Origin: Bathynomus jamesi
Taxonomy: Eukaryota; Arthropoda; Malacostraca; Isopoda; Cirolanidae
Length of the DNA: 64,000 bases
Direction: 5' to 3'
Assembly: GCA_023014485.1 (NCBI GenBank)
Contig: JAJOZX010000087.1
Location: forward strand, 1,559,501-1,623,500
Positions 1 to 10,337 of the stretch are shown piece by piece. Each line of letters starts with the position of its first letter. Positions within the stretch are counted from its first letter, which is position 1. The notes under the pieces are model-generated. The model was not told the origin of the DNA. It did no database searches and was given only the letters and a program-made list of their open reading frames with translations. The translations under genes and the position numbers were made by a program.

Positions 1-800
1 GTTAGAAGCCCCAAATTTGCTTCTTCCTTCCGTATGTGCATTGTCTTTTAAAGTTATCGTCAAATTTGTTGATAACTCGATTATATTGTGGTCTGAGATA
101 ATAGTGTGGGTTATTTTTATATCGGCAATCAAGTTCGTGTTGTTTGTGAATACCAGATCTGGGCAGTTATTTTTCCTGATATTTTCTATTATCTCCTGTG
201 TCAGCATAAACTAGTTTGTGAGAGCCATCAACATTTTTTCTTGCTCCTGGTCCTCTCTTGTGCCCCCTTATCTTGCTGTATAAATATATTTCTACCCACC
301 TTTTTGTATTTTATAAATGAGAAATTAAAATCACCGCAGAGTATTATATTACGGGATGGAGAGTTTAGGGACTTTATTAGGGTTCTATCATCAATGGCAT
401 CCTAAAATTTTTCATTTGGAGAGTTTGGAGGTCTATAGATGACTATCAGTACCACGTTTAGTTTCTCTATTTTCACTGCAAGGGTTTCCACGAAGCTGTT
501 GGATTTACTTATTACCGTCTCTGTCATATGCCTCTCATGTATATAAATAGCACATCCACCTTTACGTCTCGCTGTTCTATCCGCTTTTAGTAAGTTGAAT
601 CCACTGATATGCAATTCTTTCTTATCGATACATTGTTTGCAGTTATCGCAGTTTCCTTGGCAATCTTTAAGATGTGTTTCAGTGAGGCATGCGATGTCCG
701 CCCTAGTTTCGTCTATAAAACCTTTCAGGTACGAAACTTTGTTTAGAGAATTGTTCGGTTTTATTCCGTGAATATTTGCCAGGACAATGTTTATGTTCTT
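1..800 (-). pseudogene. LINE endonuclease (EEP/APE-type) domain, broken
   Basis: This is the endonuclease region of a non-LTR retrotransposon, the domain that nicks target DNA to prime reverse transcription. Reading on the minus strand from about 800 downward, it shows the motifs LTETHL, GGCAIYI, YRPPNS, CGDFNF, PDLVFT and SDHN in the family order, so the catalytic Glu, Asp/Asn and His positions are all recognisable. The longest open piece is 402-614. A stop follows it at 402, a frameshift lies near 230 and another stop near 210, so the copy is dead. The window edge cuts off the downstream reverse transcriptase. The set fits the CR1/Jockey group, but the clade cannot be fixed from this domain alone. 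Confidence 0.8.
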
Positions 801-1044
801 TGTTTAGCATTGCCCCATGTGCATTTTAAGTTCGTTGTCCTTTGGTATCGCCTGTTTTGTGGCCGTGTGGTCCTCCGAGATGGATCCGTTCCTGCCTACC
901 TATTCTGGTAGCTTCTTGCAATTTGGCGGTCCGGGTCGAGGGTTCCCAGCTGTGTAAGCTGCACTTGTAGAATGAGACTTCGCAGCCGCATTGTGTCCGA
1001 GATGTTGAAAACATTTTGTGTGCTATTTGTGTTTTGTTTGCTAT

Positions 1045-1205
1045 TTAGGTACATATTTTTTTCGTCACATTCCTTCTGTTGTCATTTGAAACTTGTTCGT
1101 TGTCCTTTGAACTTGTCAGGAGATGATGGTAGTAGCATTTTCTCCCATACTGGCAGGTTCCATATGTTGCGTAGGACTTGCAAATGACCAGATGGTAGAA
1201 TTTGG
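1045..1205 (-). pseudogene. CCCH zinc-finger stretch, probably LINE ORF1
   Basis: A short minus-strand reading frame carries one Cys-x8-Cys-x5-Cys-x3-His motif (CKSYATYGTCQYGRKCYYHH, 1123-1185), which is the spacing of a CCCH RNA-binding zinc finger. It lies 5' of the endonuclease relic on the same strand, so it may be part of the RNA-binding ORF1 or leader of the same LINE. Its upstream end is cut by a mariner fragment starting about 1205. The frame ends with a stop at 1045. I do not recognise a specific protein, and one motif in a short frame is modest evidence. Confidence 0.4.
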
Positions 1206-1637
1206 AAAACGTCCATTTAGATAATCCTGAACAATTTTGGCATAGTAACAAGGAGCACCATCATGTTGATAGACGACGGGGATAGGATTGTTAGTACCGT
1301 CGTCTATCAACATGATGGTGCTTCTTGTCACTATGCCAAAATTGTTCAGGATTATCTAAATGGACGTTTTCCAAATCGCTGGATCGGACGCTGAAGCAAC
1401 AGACCTTGGCCAGCGAGATCACCAGATTTAACCCCTTTAGATTTCTTTGCATGGGGCTTTATCAAATCGCACGTCTATCAGACGAAGATTACGAGTCTTG
1501 AAAACTTACGTACACGTATACGAACTGCTGCAGATAACATAACCCCGCAAATGCTCCAGAATGTGTTTAGAAATGCTGCGGAACGATTTGAGCTGTGCAG
1601 CGATACTGATGGGCGTCACGTCGAATCCTACTCTTAA
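1205..1637 (+). pseudogene. DD41D mariner-type transposase C-terminus in a foldback
   Basis: Plus-strand sequence 1295-1635 encodes the catalytic C-terminal third of a Tc1/mariner transposase. It has QHDGASCHYA with the second Asp, then WPARSPDLTPLDFFAWG with the third Asp. There are 41 residues between these two Asp residues, the spacing of the DD41D group. One in-frame stop lies between them (near 1400). The first part (about 1205-1290) is an inverted copy of 1297-1365, so the fragment starts as a hairpin. It ends at the natural stop near 1637. No TIR is visible on either side. Confidence 0.75.
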
Positions 1638-1732
1638 TTATTTAATAAATGTTACCACTTTATCATTTTATGATTGAATTCCATATAATTTCCAAGTGCT
1701 TCACAAAAATAGATCCTGACTTTACGTACACC

Positions 1733-1783
<51 letters not shown>
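1733..1783. repeat. (TA)n microsatellite
   Basis: Uninterrupted TA run of about 50 bp. Many such runs in this window abut transposon ends, as expected where TA-targeting mariner elements insert into TA arrays. Confidence 0.95.
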
Positions 1784-1784
<1 letters not shown>

Positions 1785-1786
<2 letters not shown>

Positions 1787-1850
1787 CTTTGGTTAGCTTC
1801 CGCCCAAATTGTTGATTTTGACGAAAGTCAAGCTTTTTTCCTTGATAATA
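1785..1850 (-). repeat. SINE 3' body fragment
   Basis: This stretch matches 63208-63280 closely (shared core: cacctttggttagcttcc, then a tgacgaa-gtcaagcttt block). At 63 kb that block is the body of a tRNA-headed SINE on the minus strand, so this is probably its head-less fragment. It lies between two TA arrays. Confidence 0.55.
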
Positions 1851-1875
1851 TATATATATATATATATATATATAC

Positions 1876-2799
1876 AGGGTGGGCGGAAAGTAGCTCCCTA
1901 TTTTGGATTGGTAAAAAAATACGTATATTATCCATTTATTTCAGAAGAAATAATATGAAAAGGTAGGCATACATGGTAGGTTTTCTCTAAAATTCAATGT
2001 GGGCTCCAACTCTTTCCACCAGCTTCTGGAGCCGCCCAGGAATGGCGTCCACTGATTTTAGCAGGAACTCCGGCCGGATGGAGGACATGACTTCCCGAAT
2101 TCGGTCCTCCAGTTCTTCCAATGTCATCGGTTTGGTGCGGTAGACTTCTTCCTTTACCCACCCCCAAAGAAAGAAGTCGCACGGTGTCAAGTCGGGGCTC
2201 CTGGCTGGCCATTGATGTGGACCACGACGACCCATCCAACGCCCAGGGAAGTGGGCATCCAGCCACTCACGGACAACAAGAGCGAAGTGCGGAGGGGCGC
2301 CATCTTGCATAAATATCAGATCGTCGATGTTCTCTCATGTGCTGACAACCGGCCAGACCTCGTTTCGCAACATAGCAAGGTACCGCTCAGCATTCATGGT
2401 GTTGCGCAGAAGGAACGGGCCCACAACCTGATCTGAGGTCATACCACACCACACCGTTACACTGAACCGATTCTGCCGTTTTTCAGCGGTAACCGTGCGA
2501 CTTCTTTCTTTGGGGGTAGGTAAAGGAAGAAGTCTACCGCACCAAACCGAGGACATTGGAAGAACTGGAGGACCGAATTCGGGAAGTCATGTCCTCCATC
2601 CCGCCGGAGTTCCTGCTAAAGTCAGTGGAAGCCATTCCTGGGCGGCTCCAGAAGCTGGTGGAAAGAGTTGGAGCCCACATTGAATTTTAGAGAAAACCTA
2701 CCATGTATGCCTACCTTTTCATATTATTTCTTCTGAAATAAATGGATAATATACGTATTTTTTTACCAATCCAAAATAGGGAGCTACTTTCCGCCCACC

Positions 2800-2803
<4 letters not shown>
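1876..2803. mobile_element. DD41D mariner element, palindromic (two inverted 3' ends)
   Basis: The ends read CAGGGTGGGCGGAAAGTAGC and its reverse complement, and both sit in TA arrays (TA target). The terminal inverted repeats are not short: about 310 bp at each end (1876-2186 and 2497-2803) are nearly identical, and they include the transposase C-terminal coding sequence. The element is therefore two 3' halves joined head to head, with the 5' half lost. The left half continues further into the transposase (to about 2495) than the right. Confidence 0.85.
1987..2499 (-). pseudogene. Mariner-type transposase (DD41D), C-terminal half
   Basis: Minus-strand transposase relic. From about 2495 downward it reads NRFSVTVWCG, then MNAERYLAML, then a stop near 2337. 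It continues in 1987-2310 with FMQDGAPPHF (second catalytic Asp) and WPARSPDLTPCDFFLWG (third Asp), 41 residues apart, and runs to the natural C-terminus. The N-terminal helix-turn-helix region and first catalytic Asp are absent because the element was truncated there by the inverted join. The right arm (about 2515-2683, plus strand) repeats the last part of the same coding region. Confidence 0.85.
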
Positions 2804-2845
<42 letters not shown>

Positions 2846-2990
2846 ATAATAATGTTATAATGTTTCAGACCAACAAAGACCCTAGGATCCACTCATGGCT
2901 GGTCTACCGAACTCTGTTCGTAATCGTGTATTGTGTATGTCCTCCGTGGTGGCGGAGGGGACCTACAATTTTACGTGGGTTCCGAACCAC
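2846..2990 (-). repeat. Inverted copy of CR1 LINE 3' end
   Basis: About 135 bp here are the reverse complement of 6466-6606 (shared core: tcctccgtggtggcggaggg, itself a small hairpin). The right copy is the natural 3' end of the CR1 LINE at 4649-6450. This left copy is therefore a 3' terminal fragment facing the other way, so the two flank about 3.5 kb as an inverted repeat. Confidence 0.85.
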
Positions 2991-3057
2991 AAGAACATAA
3001 GAAACTTATTTAAAAACTGCCGGTAAATTGGCAACGACCAATTTTTACGAAACTAAA

Positions 3058-3522
3058 TTATCAATTTAAAAATAATTAATTATCGGTTTAAAACTAAAGA
3101 TAGAATCTCTCGGTCCAGAGGAGCAAGTCATAATAGACTACTATCCACAAATATGTTACATTCTATAGCTATTTATAACGGACATGCAAATATATCAGAT
3201 CCAAAGAATCCAGTCAATTTCATTACGGTATCCATCAAGTCACGGTTCATATTGATTGCGGACCAAGTCAAAATTTACAACCATATACATTATCAATTTA
3301 AAAATAATTAATTATCGATTTAAAACTAAAGATAGAATCTCTCGATCCAGAGGATCAAGTCATAATAGACTACTATCTACAAATATGTTACACTCTATAT
3401 CTATTATATAACGGACATGCAAATATATCAGATCCAAAGAATCCAGTCAATTTCATTACGGTATCAATCAAGTCACGGTTCATATCGATTGCGGACCAAG
3501 TCAAATTTACAACCATATACAT
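3058..3522. repeat. Tandem duplication, unit about 232 bp
   Basis: Two direct copies (3058-3289 and 3290-3522) match over the whole unit with scattered substitutions. Each begins ttatcaatttaaaaataatt and ends near aaccatatacat. No coding content is visible. Confidence 0.9.
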
Positions 3523-3799
3523 TACAATATATACACTTACGAGGAAAAGTGTAGGTGTGGCTGTAAAGACTGTACAGTAATGTAGAAATGTGTGTGCACC
3601 CATTATGGGTCTCCCATTTAAAGGTGTTTGTGGGACAAGTGAAGATCATGAGTTTTTCAATACCTCACAGTACTATGGGGGGCACCGCTCGGCAGAGGAA
3701 TCTCTTTAAATGGGGTGTGTAAGGACAGAGAGTATCCCCTAACCCAAGACGCTGCCTCCCTATATCCCACAACACTTGTGTTGAGTTGTGGGATCTATA

Positions 3800-3861
<62 letters not shown>

Positions 3862-4648
3862 CACATTTGAGTGAGAGAAAAATGAATGTCAACCTTTGCA
3901 TATAATATTAGTATGTCAAAGAGACCAGATAGACAGGAAGCTGTGCTTCAAGGGATGGTAAATTTTTAAAAAGTATAGTAAAAATATGAAATGTAGAAAT
4001 TGTTTTCAGAAAGAATACAAATGTTACGTTTTGCAGCAAAGATATAGTAAAAGTTTCGTGGTTGACCGAAAGGAAAAAAGATAGATGAAGAGTCGAAAGT
4101 AATCATATGACAGAAATATGAGAGGGAAATAAATGTCAATAGTGCATGCAGTACATTGAGCGAAAATCTCACTATGGAGAATGCATAGAGAATGAAAATG
4201 AGAGTTGAGTGACTTAAACCTGAATATTTTATAATAAAGATATTGAATTCAGAATACAAAACTGGAAATATAATTACTATAAACTGAACAAAATTACCGT
4301 AAATATGTGTAGTGTATGAAGAAAATAAACCATTGAAATATGGATCCGAGAAATATAGTTTGAATACAATTTATTGTACTGTAATGAACTCTGAAGCAAA
4401 TTTTAAAACTTTTATTATTAGACTCATATTATTATTATTATTATTGGATGCAAAATAACTCGTATTTCATTATTAATCTTATATATAAATAAATAATTTG
4501 GACACGACATTATTATGATTATTATTATTATTAATAATATAATTACTATAAAGATTTTACAGACAAATTAAAACTTTTGGTAAAAACTTTTGGGCAACAA
4601 TTATAATGAACTATAAAAAGAATAAATCGGAAAAAAAAAGCATAAATT
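3523..4648. other. Noncoding AT-rich stretch
   Basis: Contains a (TA)n array at about 3799-3857 and (ATT)n/(TTA)n-rich patches near 4430-4530. I see no coding or element signature between these. It may be the degraded 5' part of the downstream LINE. Confidence 0.6.
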
Positions 4649-6450
4649 TTGATATACAACCTCGAAAAAGTTGAATATTACAACAGAATATTTGTTTATT
4701 TAAATCAAAGGAAAGTGGATGACATTCAATCAAAATTTAATATTGACACATTTATTTTCAGTCGGATATTGGGGCCGTTGAAAAATGTTAACGGAGAGCT
4801 AGTTTCTGAAAACAAGGAAATGGCTACCTTGCTAAACGAATTTTTTACGTCAGTTTTTACTATAGAAGATCTAACGAATATCCCTACGGTCATAGACATA
4901 ATACCTTTTGATAATGGTAATATTTTGGATAATATTGTGGTTAATGAAAGGGAGGTAACGCACGATATTGATAAAATGAAAATGCGTAAATCACCGGGGC
5001 CGGATTCCATATAACCCATACAACTAAAAGAATTAAAATAAAGCATTGTTGTGCCGCTAAGAAAGATTTTTAATGCGTCCATTTCTTAGGGGTGCGTACC
5101 AGATAATTTCAAGTTAGCAAATGTAACACCTATCTTTAAGAAAGGCGATAAAGGTGCGGCGGGAAATTATAGGCCAATCAGTTTAACGTCTGTTGTAGGT
5201 AAGCTACTGGAATCACTAATTAGGGATCGGAGAATCGAACACTTAGAATTGCATAACTTGGTTAAAAATACGCAGCACTGTTTTAGGCGAAACAAATCTT
5301 GCTTAACTAATCTTTTAGAATTTTTTCAAAGCGTGGTTGAAGTTTACGATAGTCATCGGGCGGTTGATGTAGTGTATTTAGATTTTCAAAACGCGTTTGA
5401 CACCGTACCGCACAAAAGACTCATTGAAAAAACTAAGGCTCATGAAATCAGGGGTGTAGTAATAAATTGGATAGAACAGTGGTTGCGAAGTAGGAAACAG
5501 AGGGTGGTCGTTGATGGAGCAGAGTCGTCTTCGGCTAATGTAGCGAGCGGGGTTCCTCAGAGTTCTGTATTGGGCCCCTTGCTTTTTCTTATATGTATAT
5601 TAACGATTTAGATGTCGGCCTAGTCAGTACAGTTTTAAAGTTTGCGGATGACACGAAGTTGGGTTGTAGGGCGATTAATGACGAAGATAGAGGTAAAATC
5701 CAGGAAGATCTGAATAAAATCGTTGATTGGTCAGTCACATGGCAAATGAAATTTAACGTCGATAAATGCAAAATTTTACATATAGGTTCGCGTAATGGTA
5801 ATTTTGCGTATAGTATGTCAGGGAAGGAGTTAGCAAGCGTAGAGCAGGAAAAAGATCTAGGAGTTATAGTCACTGGTGATTTAAAAGTAGCGAAACAAAG
5901 TACAGCAGCGGTCAATAAAGCGAACAAAGTGCTAGGTTTTATAGCTCGGAATTTTTAGTACAAATCGCGCGATATTATTGTTCCTCTTTATAAATCATTA
6001 GTTAGACCTCATTTGGAGTACGCGATCCAATTTTGGAATCCGCATATGCGAAAAGATATAGACAAAATCGAAAGAGTTCAAAGACGAGCAACTAAGATGA
6101 TTCCGTCGCTTAGGTCGAAGTCGTACGAGGATTGGCTTAAGGAGTTAAAATTGGCTATACTCGAGACTAGGAGGCTAAGGGGTGATCTAATCCAGGTTTT
6201 CAAAATTATGAATGGGTTTGAAAATGTAGAGAGATAGCTTTTTCGAAATATCTCAATATAATAGGACTAGAAATAACAGGTGTAAGTTGACAAGTAGAAG
6301 GTTCGAGACAGCAGTTGCCAAAAACTTGTTTACGCATAGAATAGTAAATAGCTGGATTAGTTTGCCGGTAGAAGTAATTAGTAGTACGTCTATAAACATG
6401 TTTAAAAATTGATTAGACGCATATGTTGATAGATTGGGTATAGTTTAAGG
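4649..6450 (+). pseudogene. CR1-type LINE reverse transcriptase, broken
   Basis: Plus-strand reverse transcriptase of a non-LTR retrotransposon. In order it shows KSPGPDSI, NYRPISLTS, YLDFQNAFDTVPHK (first catalytic Asp), GVPQSSVLGPLLFLI, FADDTKL (catalytic Asp pair) and DLGVIV. A C-terminal region follows, with VRPHLEYAIQFWNP and VNSWISLPVEV. It is broken by stops near 5012, 5040 and 5090, a frameshift near 5590, and stops near 5957 and 6235. The endonuclease and ORF1 are not recognisable upstream. The 3' end reaches about 6606, where the terminal sequence also occurs inverted at 2846-2990. The motif set fits the CR1 clade. Confidence 0.9.
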
Positions 6451-6465
6451 TAGTAAAATTAAGGC

Positions 6466-6606
6466 TTTGTGGTTCGGAACTCACGTAAAATTGTAGGTCC
6501 CCTCCGCCACCACGGAGGACATGCACAATACACAATTACGAACACAGTTAAGTAGACCAGCCATGAGTGGATTCTAGGGTCTTTGTTGGTCTGAAACATT
6601 ATAACA
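6466..6606 (+). repeat. CR1 LINE 3' terminus (inverted partner of 2846-2990)
   Basis: Terminal 3' untranslated sequence of the CR1 LINE. It is the reverse complement of 2846-2990 with only a few mismatches and includes a hairpin in the cctccgccaccacggagg stretch. Confidence 0.85.
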
Positions 6607-6873
6607 AAAGGGTGTCTTCTGGTTTTTATATTAAAATTGGTTCCTGATATATTTTATCTCCCGATTCTAGCAAGGAATTAAATGCACAAAATCAATTTCT
6701 TAAAGTCGCCATTCGACCTTATTCGTGTTGACATTATTCCAATTCGACTATATTCAGGTTCATGTATTTTAGATTTAAGTGAATATGAAAAATTTCTTTA
6801 GAATGTCAACTGAAAGTGAAAAACATATATATATATATATATATATACAGTATATATATATATATATATATAT

Positions 6874-7303
6874 GTTACACACAGACTGTGCATGGAACAA
6901 GGAACTCTTCTGGGAAAATTATATCCACTGTAGTTCTAATAAATAATGGTAAATGACAAATACTGTAGTTTTTCTTTTTCATAATGTTAGCCCGATGATG
7001 TATTCAATCCGACGTGAATGCAACGAGTTTCTTCCGTATATTGAGGTTCTGAACATAGTAGGCTAGGTGTAGCTGTAAACCCTAGATCCTGTCCCAAAGC
7101 TGGATCCTATCTGCTTCGCAGATAGCGGGTGAGGAAGCTATGTTTTGGGGCCTCTTTGCGAGTGACCCGTTGCCCACGTTGGGCTAACATCATGAAAAAG
7201 AAAAACTATAGTATTTGTCATTTACCATTACTTATTAGAACTATAGTGGATTTAAATTTCCCAGAAGAGTTCTTTGTTTCATGCACGGTCTGTGTGTAAA
7301 ATA
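6874..7303. repeat. Palindromic repeat, arms about 120 bp
   Basis: 6874-6994 and 7180-7303 are imperfect inverted copies (shared core: tggtaaatgacaaatact and its complement). They flank a spacer of about 185 bp, which contains a second hairpin (tatctgcttcgcagata, about 7108). A TA array borders the left arm. The spacer start, CCGATGATGTATTCA...TGAATGC, resembles a degraded hammerhead core, but the GAAA is not intact. It is probably a PLE-derived foldback, with low certainty of origin. Confidence 0.7.
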
Positions 7304-7357
7304 AAAGCTCTCAGGGGACGATTCTGAGTTCAATCCCATATATATATATATATAAAT

Positions 7358-7710
7358 TAGGGTGTTCCAAAAGTTGTGCTAAAATTTCAAACTAGTTGGA
7401 AATGCTCTCCACATGGCTGCTCTTATTCCTTTAGATGTGAAGGGATTTTGTGCAAAATATCTGTCGATTCAGTACATAATAAGAGGTCGCTATGATTTTC
7501 ACATTTTCAATTAATTAATTAGCTAATCATTTTCTACCCGCTACATTTTTAGAGGACGCGGCAGTCGCGCCACATTGACTCCGCCCACCTTTCAGAGGAT
7601 GATGCAATTGTTCGATTTCTTGTATAATGCTGTTTGTTTAATCAGACAAATCAATTACTCATGCATCATTTCAAGTTTAAACCTGTTGGAGGACGGTTTT
7701 AAGTTCGATC
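7358..7710 (+). mobile_element. hAT-like transposon end, relic
   Basis: Starts with TAGGGTGTTCCAAAA in a TA array. The following 150 bp resemble, with many changes, the reverse complement of 30620-30768, the right end of the hAT-like element at 28-31 kb. Shared blocks are the CTCCACATGG-TGCTC stretch and the GGTCGCTATGA stretch. No coding sequence is left, so this is a solo terminal fragment. Confidence 0.55.
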
Positions 7711-8380
7711 AAACTTCAAGAGCTTAGGAATAGTATCTCACTAGTAAAAGATCGGCGCTCCGCGCCGATTTTGCTAGATCTGCGGTGCTTGGACCTTCGA
7801 CCCAAACCGAATTGTGGGCCTACGGCGTATTCTATTTTGAACATCAATAGCCATTTATCTGGATATCGTTCCCATTCCTCTCACCTTGGGCCTCAGTAAT
7901 TGAGGTGCCTGTGGCACTCCAATTACTGGCGAACAAATTATTCGGTCAATAAAACTACAGAAAAGAATGCATCCATGAAAATCTAAAACTTCACAAATCT
8001 TGATAAAATGAACTCGGATGTGAAGCTCAAGATTTTCATGACTGCGTTCTTTTCTATAGTTTTATTGACCAAATAATTGAACAATTACTTGGTCAATAAA
8101 ACTATAGTCATGAAAATCTTAAGCTTCACAAATATTGACACAATGTGAAGCTCAAGATTTTCATTGCTGCGTTCTTTTCTATAGTTTCATCGCGGTGCTG
8201 GGGGCCCTCGGGCCTAGTAATTGGTGGTGGTGGTGGGGGGGCTGGTCACACATATATTTTCGTTCATTACTCATCACCCCCATCCACCATACGAAGTTTG
8301 GTCGAAATCGGTTCAGAAACGTAAAAGTTTTTTCTGCGGACAGACAGGCAGACACATTTTTGCTAAATTATAATAGTAAT

Positions 8381-8488
8381 GATGCCCGATTAGGTTAATT
8401 AAATGGCCGGTTAGGTCAACTGAATGCCCGATTAGATTAATTGAATGCCCGGGTACGTTAATTGAGTGCCCGGTTAGGTTAATTGAAC
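8381..8488. repeat. 21-bp minisatellite containing TTAGG
   Basis: Five tandem units of about 21 bp, consensus gcccggttaggttaattgaat, with substitutions. Copies of the same minisatellite lie at 13823-13992, 14197-14364 and 14551-14720. Confidence 0.9.
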
Positions 8489-8573
8489 ACCCTTGACGAT
8501 TGGTTAGGTTAAGTCATGATATTTTCGTTAAAGCCAACGAAAATATCACGACTTAACCTAACCAATCGTCAAG
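8489..8573. repeat. 85-bp near-perfect palindrome
   Basis: Arms of about 40 bp (ccttgacgattggttaggtt and its complement) around the loop aaagcc. The same palindrome follows each minisatellite block at 13993, 14368 and 14721 and occurs again at 39107-39192. Confidence 0.95.
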
Positions 8574-8792
8574 GGCGTACAGATGACCTAATCTGGCATT
8601 CAATGAACCTAACCGGGTATTCAATAATTTTATCATAGGTTTCGTAATGATCTGGATGATGTCATTTAATGTTTTAAAATTAATTATTTAATTTATTAAC
8701 ACCCACGTGCACAACCTCGGGACCTAATCAATATGTGTGTGAAGTTTCATGTTTGTAACTGCTTCCATTTTGGAGTTATGGCTGATGGCTGG

Positions 8793-8828
<36 letters not shown>

Positions 8829-9951
8829 TTTTTATTATTATTATTATAGATAAACAATAGACTGGTACAAATTTATAACCGAAAGACTTCCGAAGATCAA
8901 CAATTTTTGATAAAGAAAAGGGGAAAATTGGTTTTGTAGGCTAGGGGGTCCGAAATTTTCATAAAATGAAAAATAATTGCTATTTTCTTACTTACAGCGA
9001 CAGGTATAATGATATTAGGATACTTAATAGAAATTTTGTAATATTTTAAAGTGGGGAAAATAAATAATTTTCTAAAAATTATCTTCAACTATAAAAGCGC
9101 ATCTAATCAGATAACTTAATTAACGTATTTCTATGACAACTAAAAAATAGAATGATAAATCAATATCCTATCAAATTGTTTGTGTATACGTAAAATTATT
9201 TGTACAAAAGCCACAGTAATAAAACGCACAAAAGTCACGGTAAATAATTTCGAGTGTGGCTCGTTTAACTTTAAACTCGTGTTTATTTAAATTGCCCGTT
9301 TTAATTATGTAATTTTTTGTATTGAATCGATAAAGAAATCTTTTGTGAATCGAAAAATGTTAAAATTATAACAAATATCAAAATATTTTGTATAAAAATC
9401 ATTGAATTTTAAAAATATCAAAATATTTTGTATAAAAATCATTGAATTTTAAAAATGCATGTTTGTTTTTAGTTTTTTGCAAAAACTTCCTTATGAATTT
9501 TAAAAATATATACTTTTGTTAAATTGAATCGATGAATAAATCTTTTGGGAATCGAATGATATTGAATGTTTAGTAAATATTGACTTATTTTGTGCCAAAA
9601 TTATGATTAAAAATGAAAAATTAAAAAAATGCGTTTACAGGCATGGGAAGAACTGTACCCCTAAAAGGGGGGAAGGAATTAAGTTAGGGAATTTGTTTTT
9701 AGCATGTGCACTGCACAATAAAAAGACGCATCGAATGGTGAAAACTGCATTGTTCCACACTAATTGTAGCGACCTGTAGGTGTGCGCAAAAAAACTGTTA
9801 CATATATATATGAAAATGAAAATGAAAAGGTTTATTGGCAGACTATAGTCCATATGACAAATATTATTAATACAATGACAGTTCATACACTAAGGATAGA
9901 AATATATACAATTGATTAGAAATAATACTGCGCTGTCGAATTTAAGTGGAG

Positions 9952-10337
9952 CTACAGACAGACGTTTTCGTACCAAGAAGTCCATAGCTTAGAGGATAAA
10001 TGGCAGGACTCATGGATAGCTTGGATGATCGGGTTGGTTGATTTTTTAATTCTTTGCATTAGAATGTGTTGAGCACGTCTTGTTACCTCCGGGAAGCTCG
10101 GGACATTGCGGGTAGCAAACATTTGCGAAGCTGAGCATCTCGGGGGTAATTTATGTAAGAGTCTAAAAGACCTGTTGTACAGCAAATTTAGGGTTCTGCC
10201 AGAACCTTTTTTATAATTCACCCAGAATTGCTGACCGTATATATTACTGCAGAAAGTACGAAAGAGTGTGTCTTTAGCTTCACTTGTACAGAAACGAAAG
10301 TTCCTTATGGTCATATTCGCTTTAGCACACAGGCTTC
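9952..10337 (-). pseudogene. LINE ORF2 C-terminal domain
   Basis: Continues the reverse transcriptase after a frameshift near 10335. It reads KDTLFRTFCSNIYGQQFWVNYKK, then LPPRCSASQMF and VPSFPEVTRR, and ends with a stop at 9952. This post-RT segment of Cys-rich and Trp-rich blocks is typical of LINE ORF2 C-termini. Its function is not established; it may bind RNA. Confidence 0.8.

Larger units (their letters stand above)
7735..9800. repeat. Long direct repeat R, copy 1
   Basis: This 2.1-kb segment recurs in the same orientation at 13375-16045. From 5' to 3' it has these parts: a GC hairpin (about 7745-7782); a foldback of about 50-bp arms (7945-7990 with 8020-8080); a LINE-type tail with GAAATCGGTTCAG and a gacaggcagaca run (8258-8378); a 21-bp minisatellite; an 85-bp palindrome; a (CA)n run (8793-8825); and about 950 bp of AT-rich DNA. 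No long reading frame is present. It looks like a nonautonomous composite repeat of unknown class. Confidence 0.8.

Noticed and set aside
6990..7050. Ninth hammerhead-like motif in the 6874-7303 palindrome
   Set aside because: CCGATGAT and a 7-bp helix (GTATTCA/TGAATGC) are present, but the GAAA block is replaced by AACGAG and helix I is unclear.
7747..7783. Helitron 3' terminus (hairpin followed by CTAG)
   Set aside because: The CTAG is part of a longer symmetric palindrome, the second copy at 13385 has CTCG, and no TC-start partner or Rep/helicase was found. Kept only as a check in findings.
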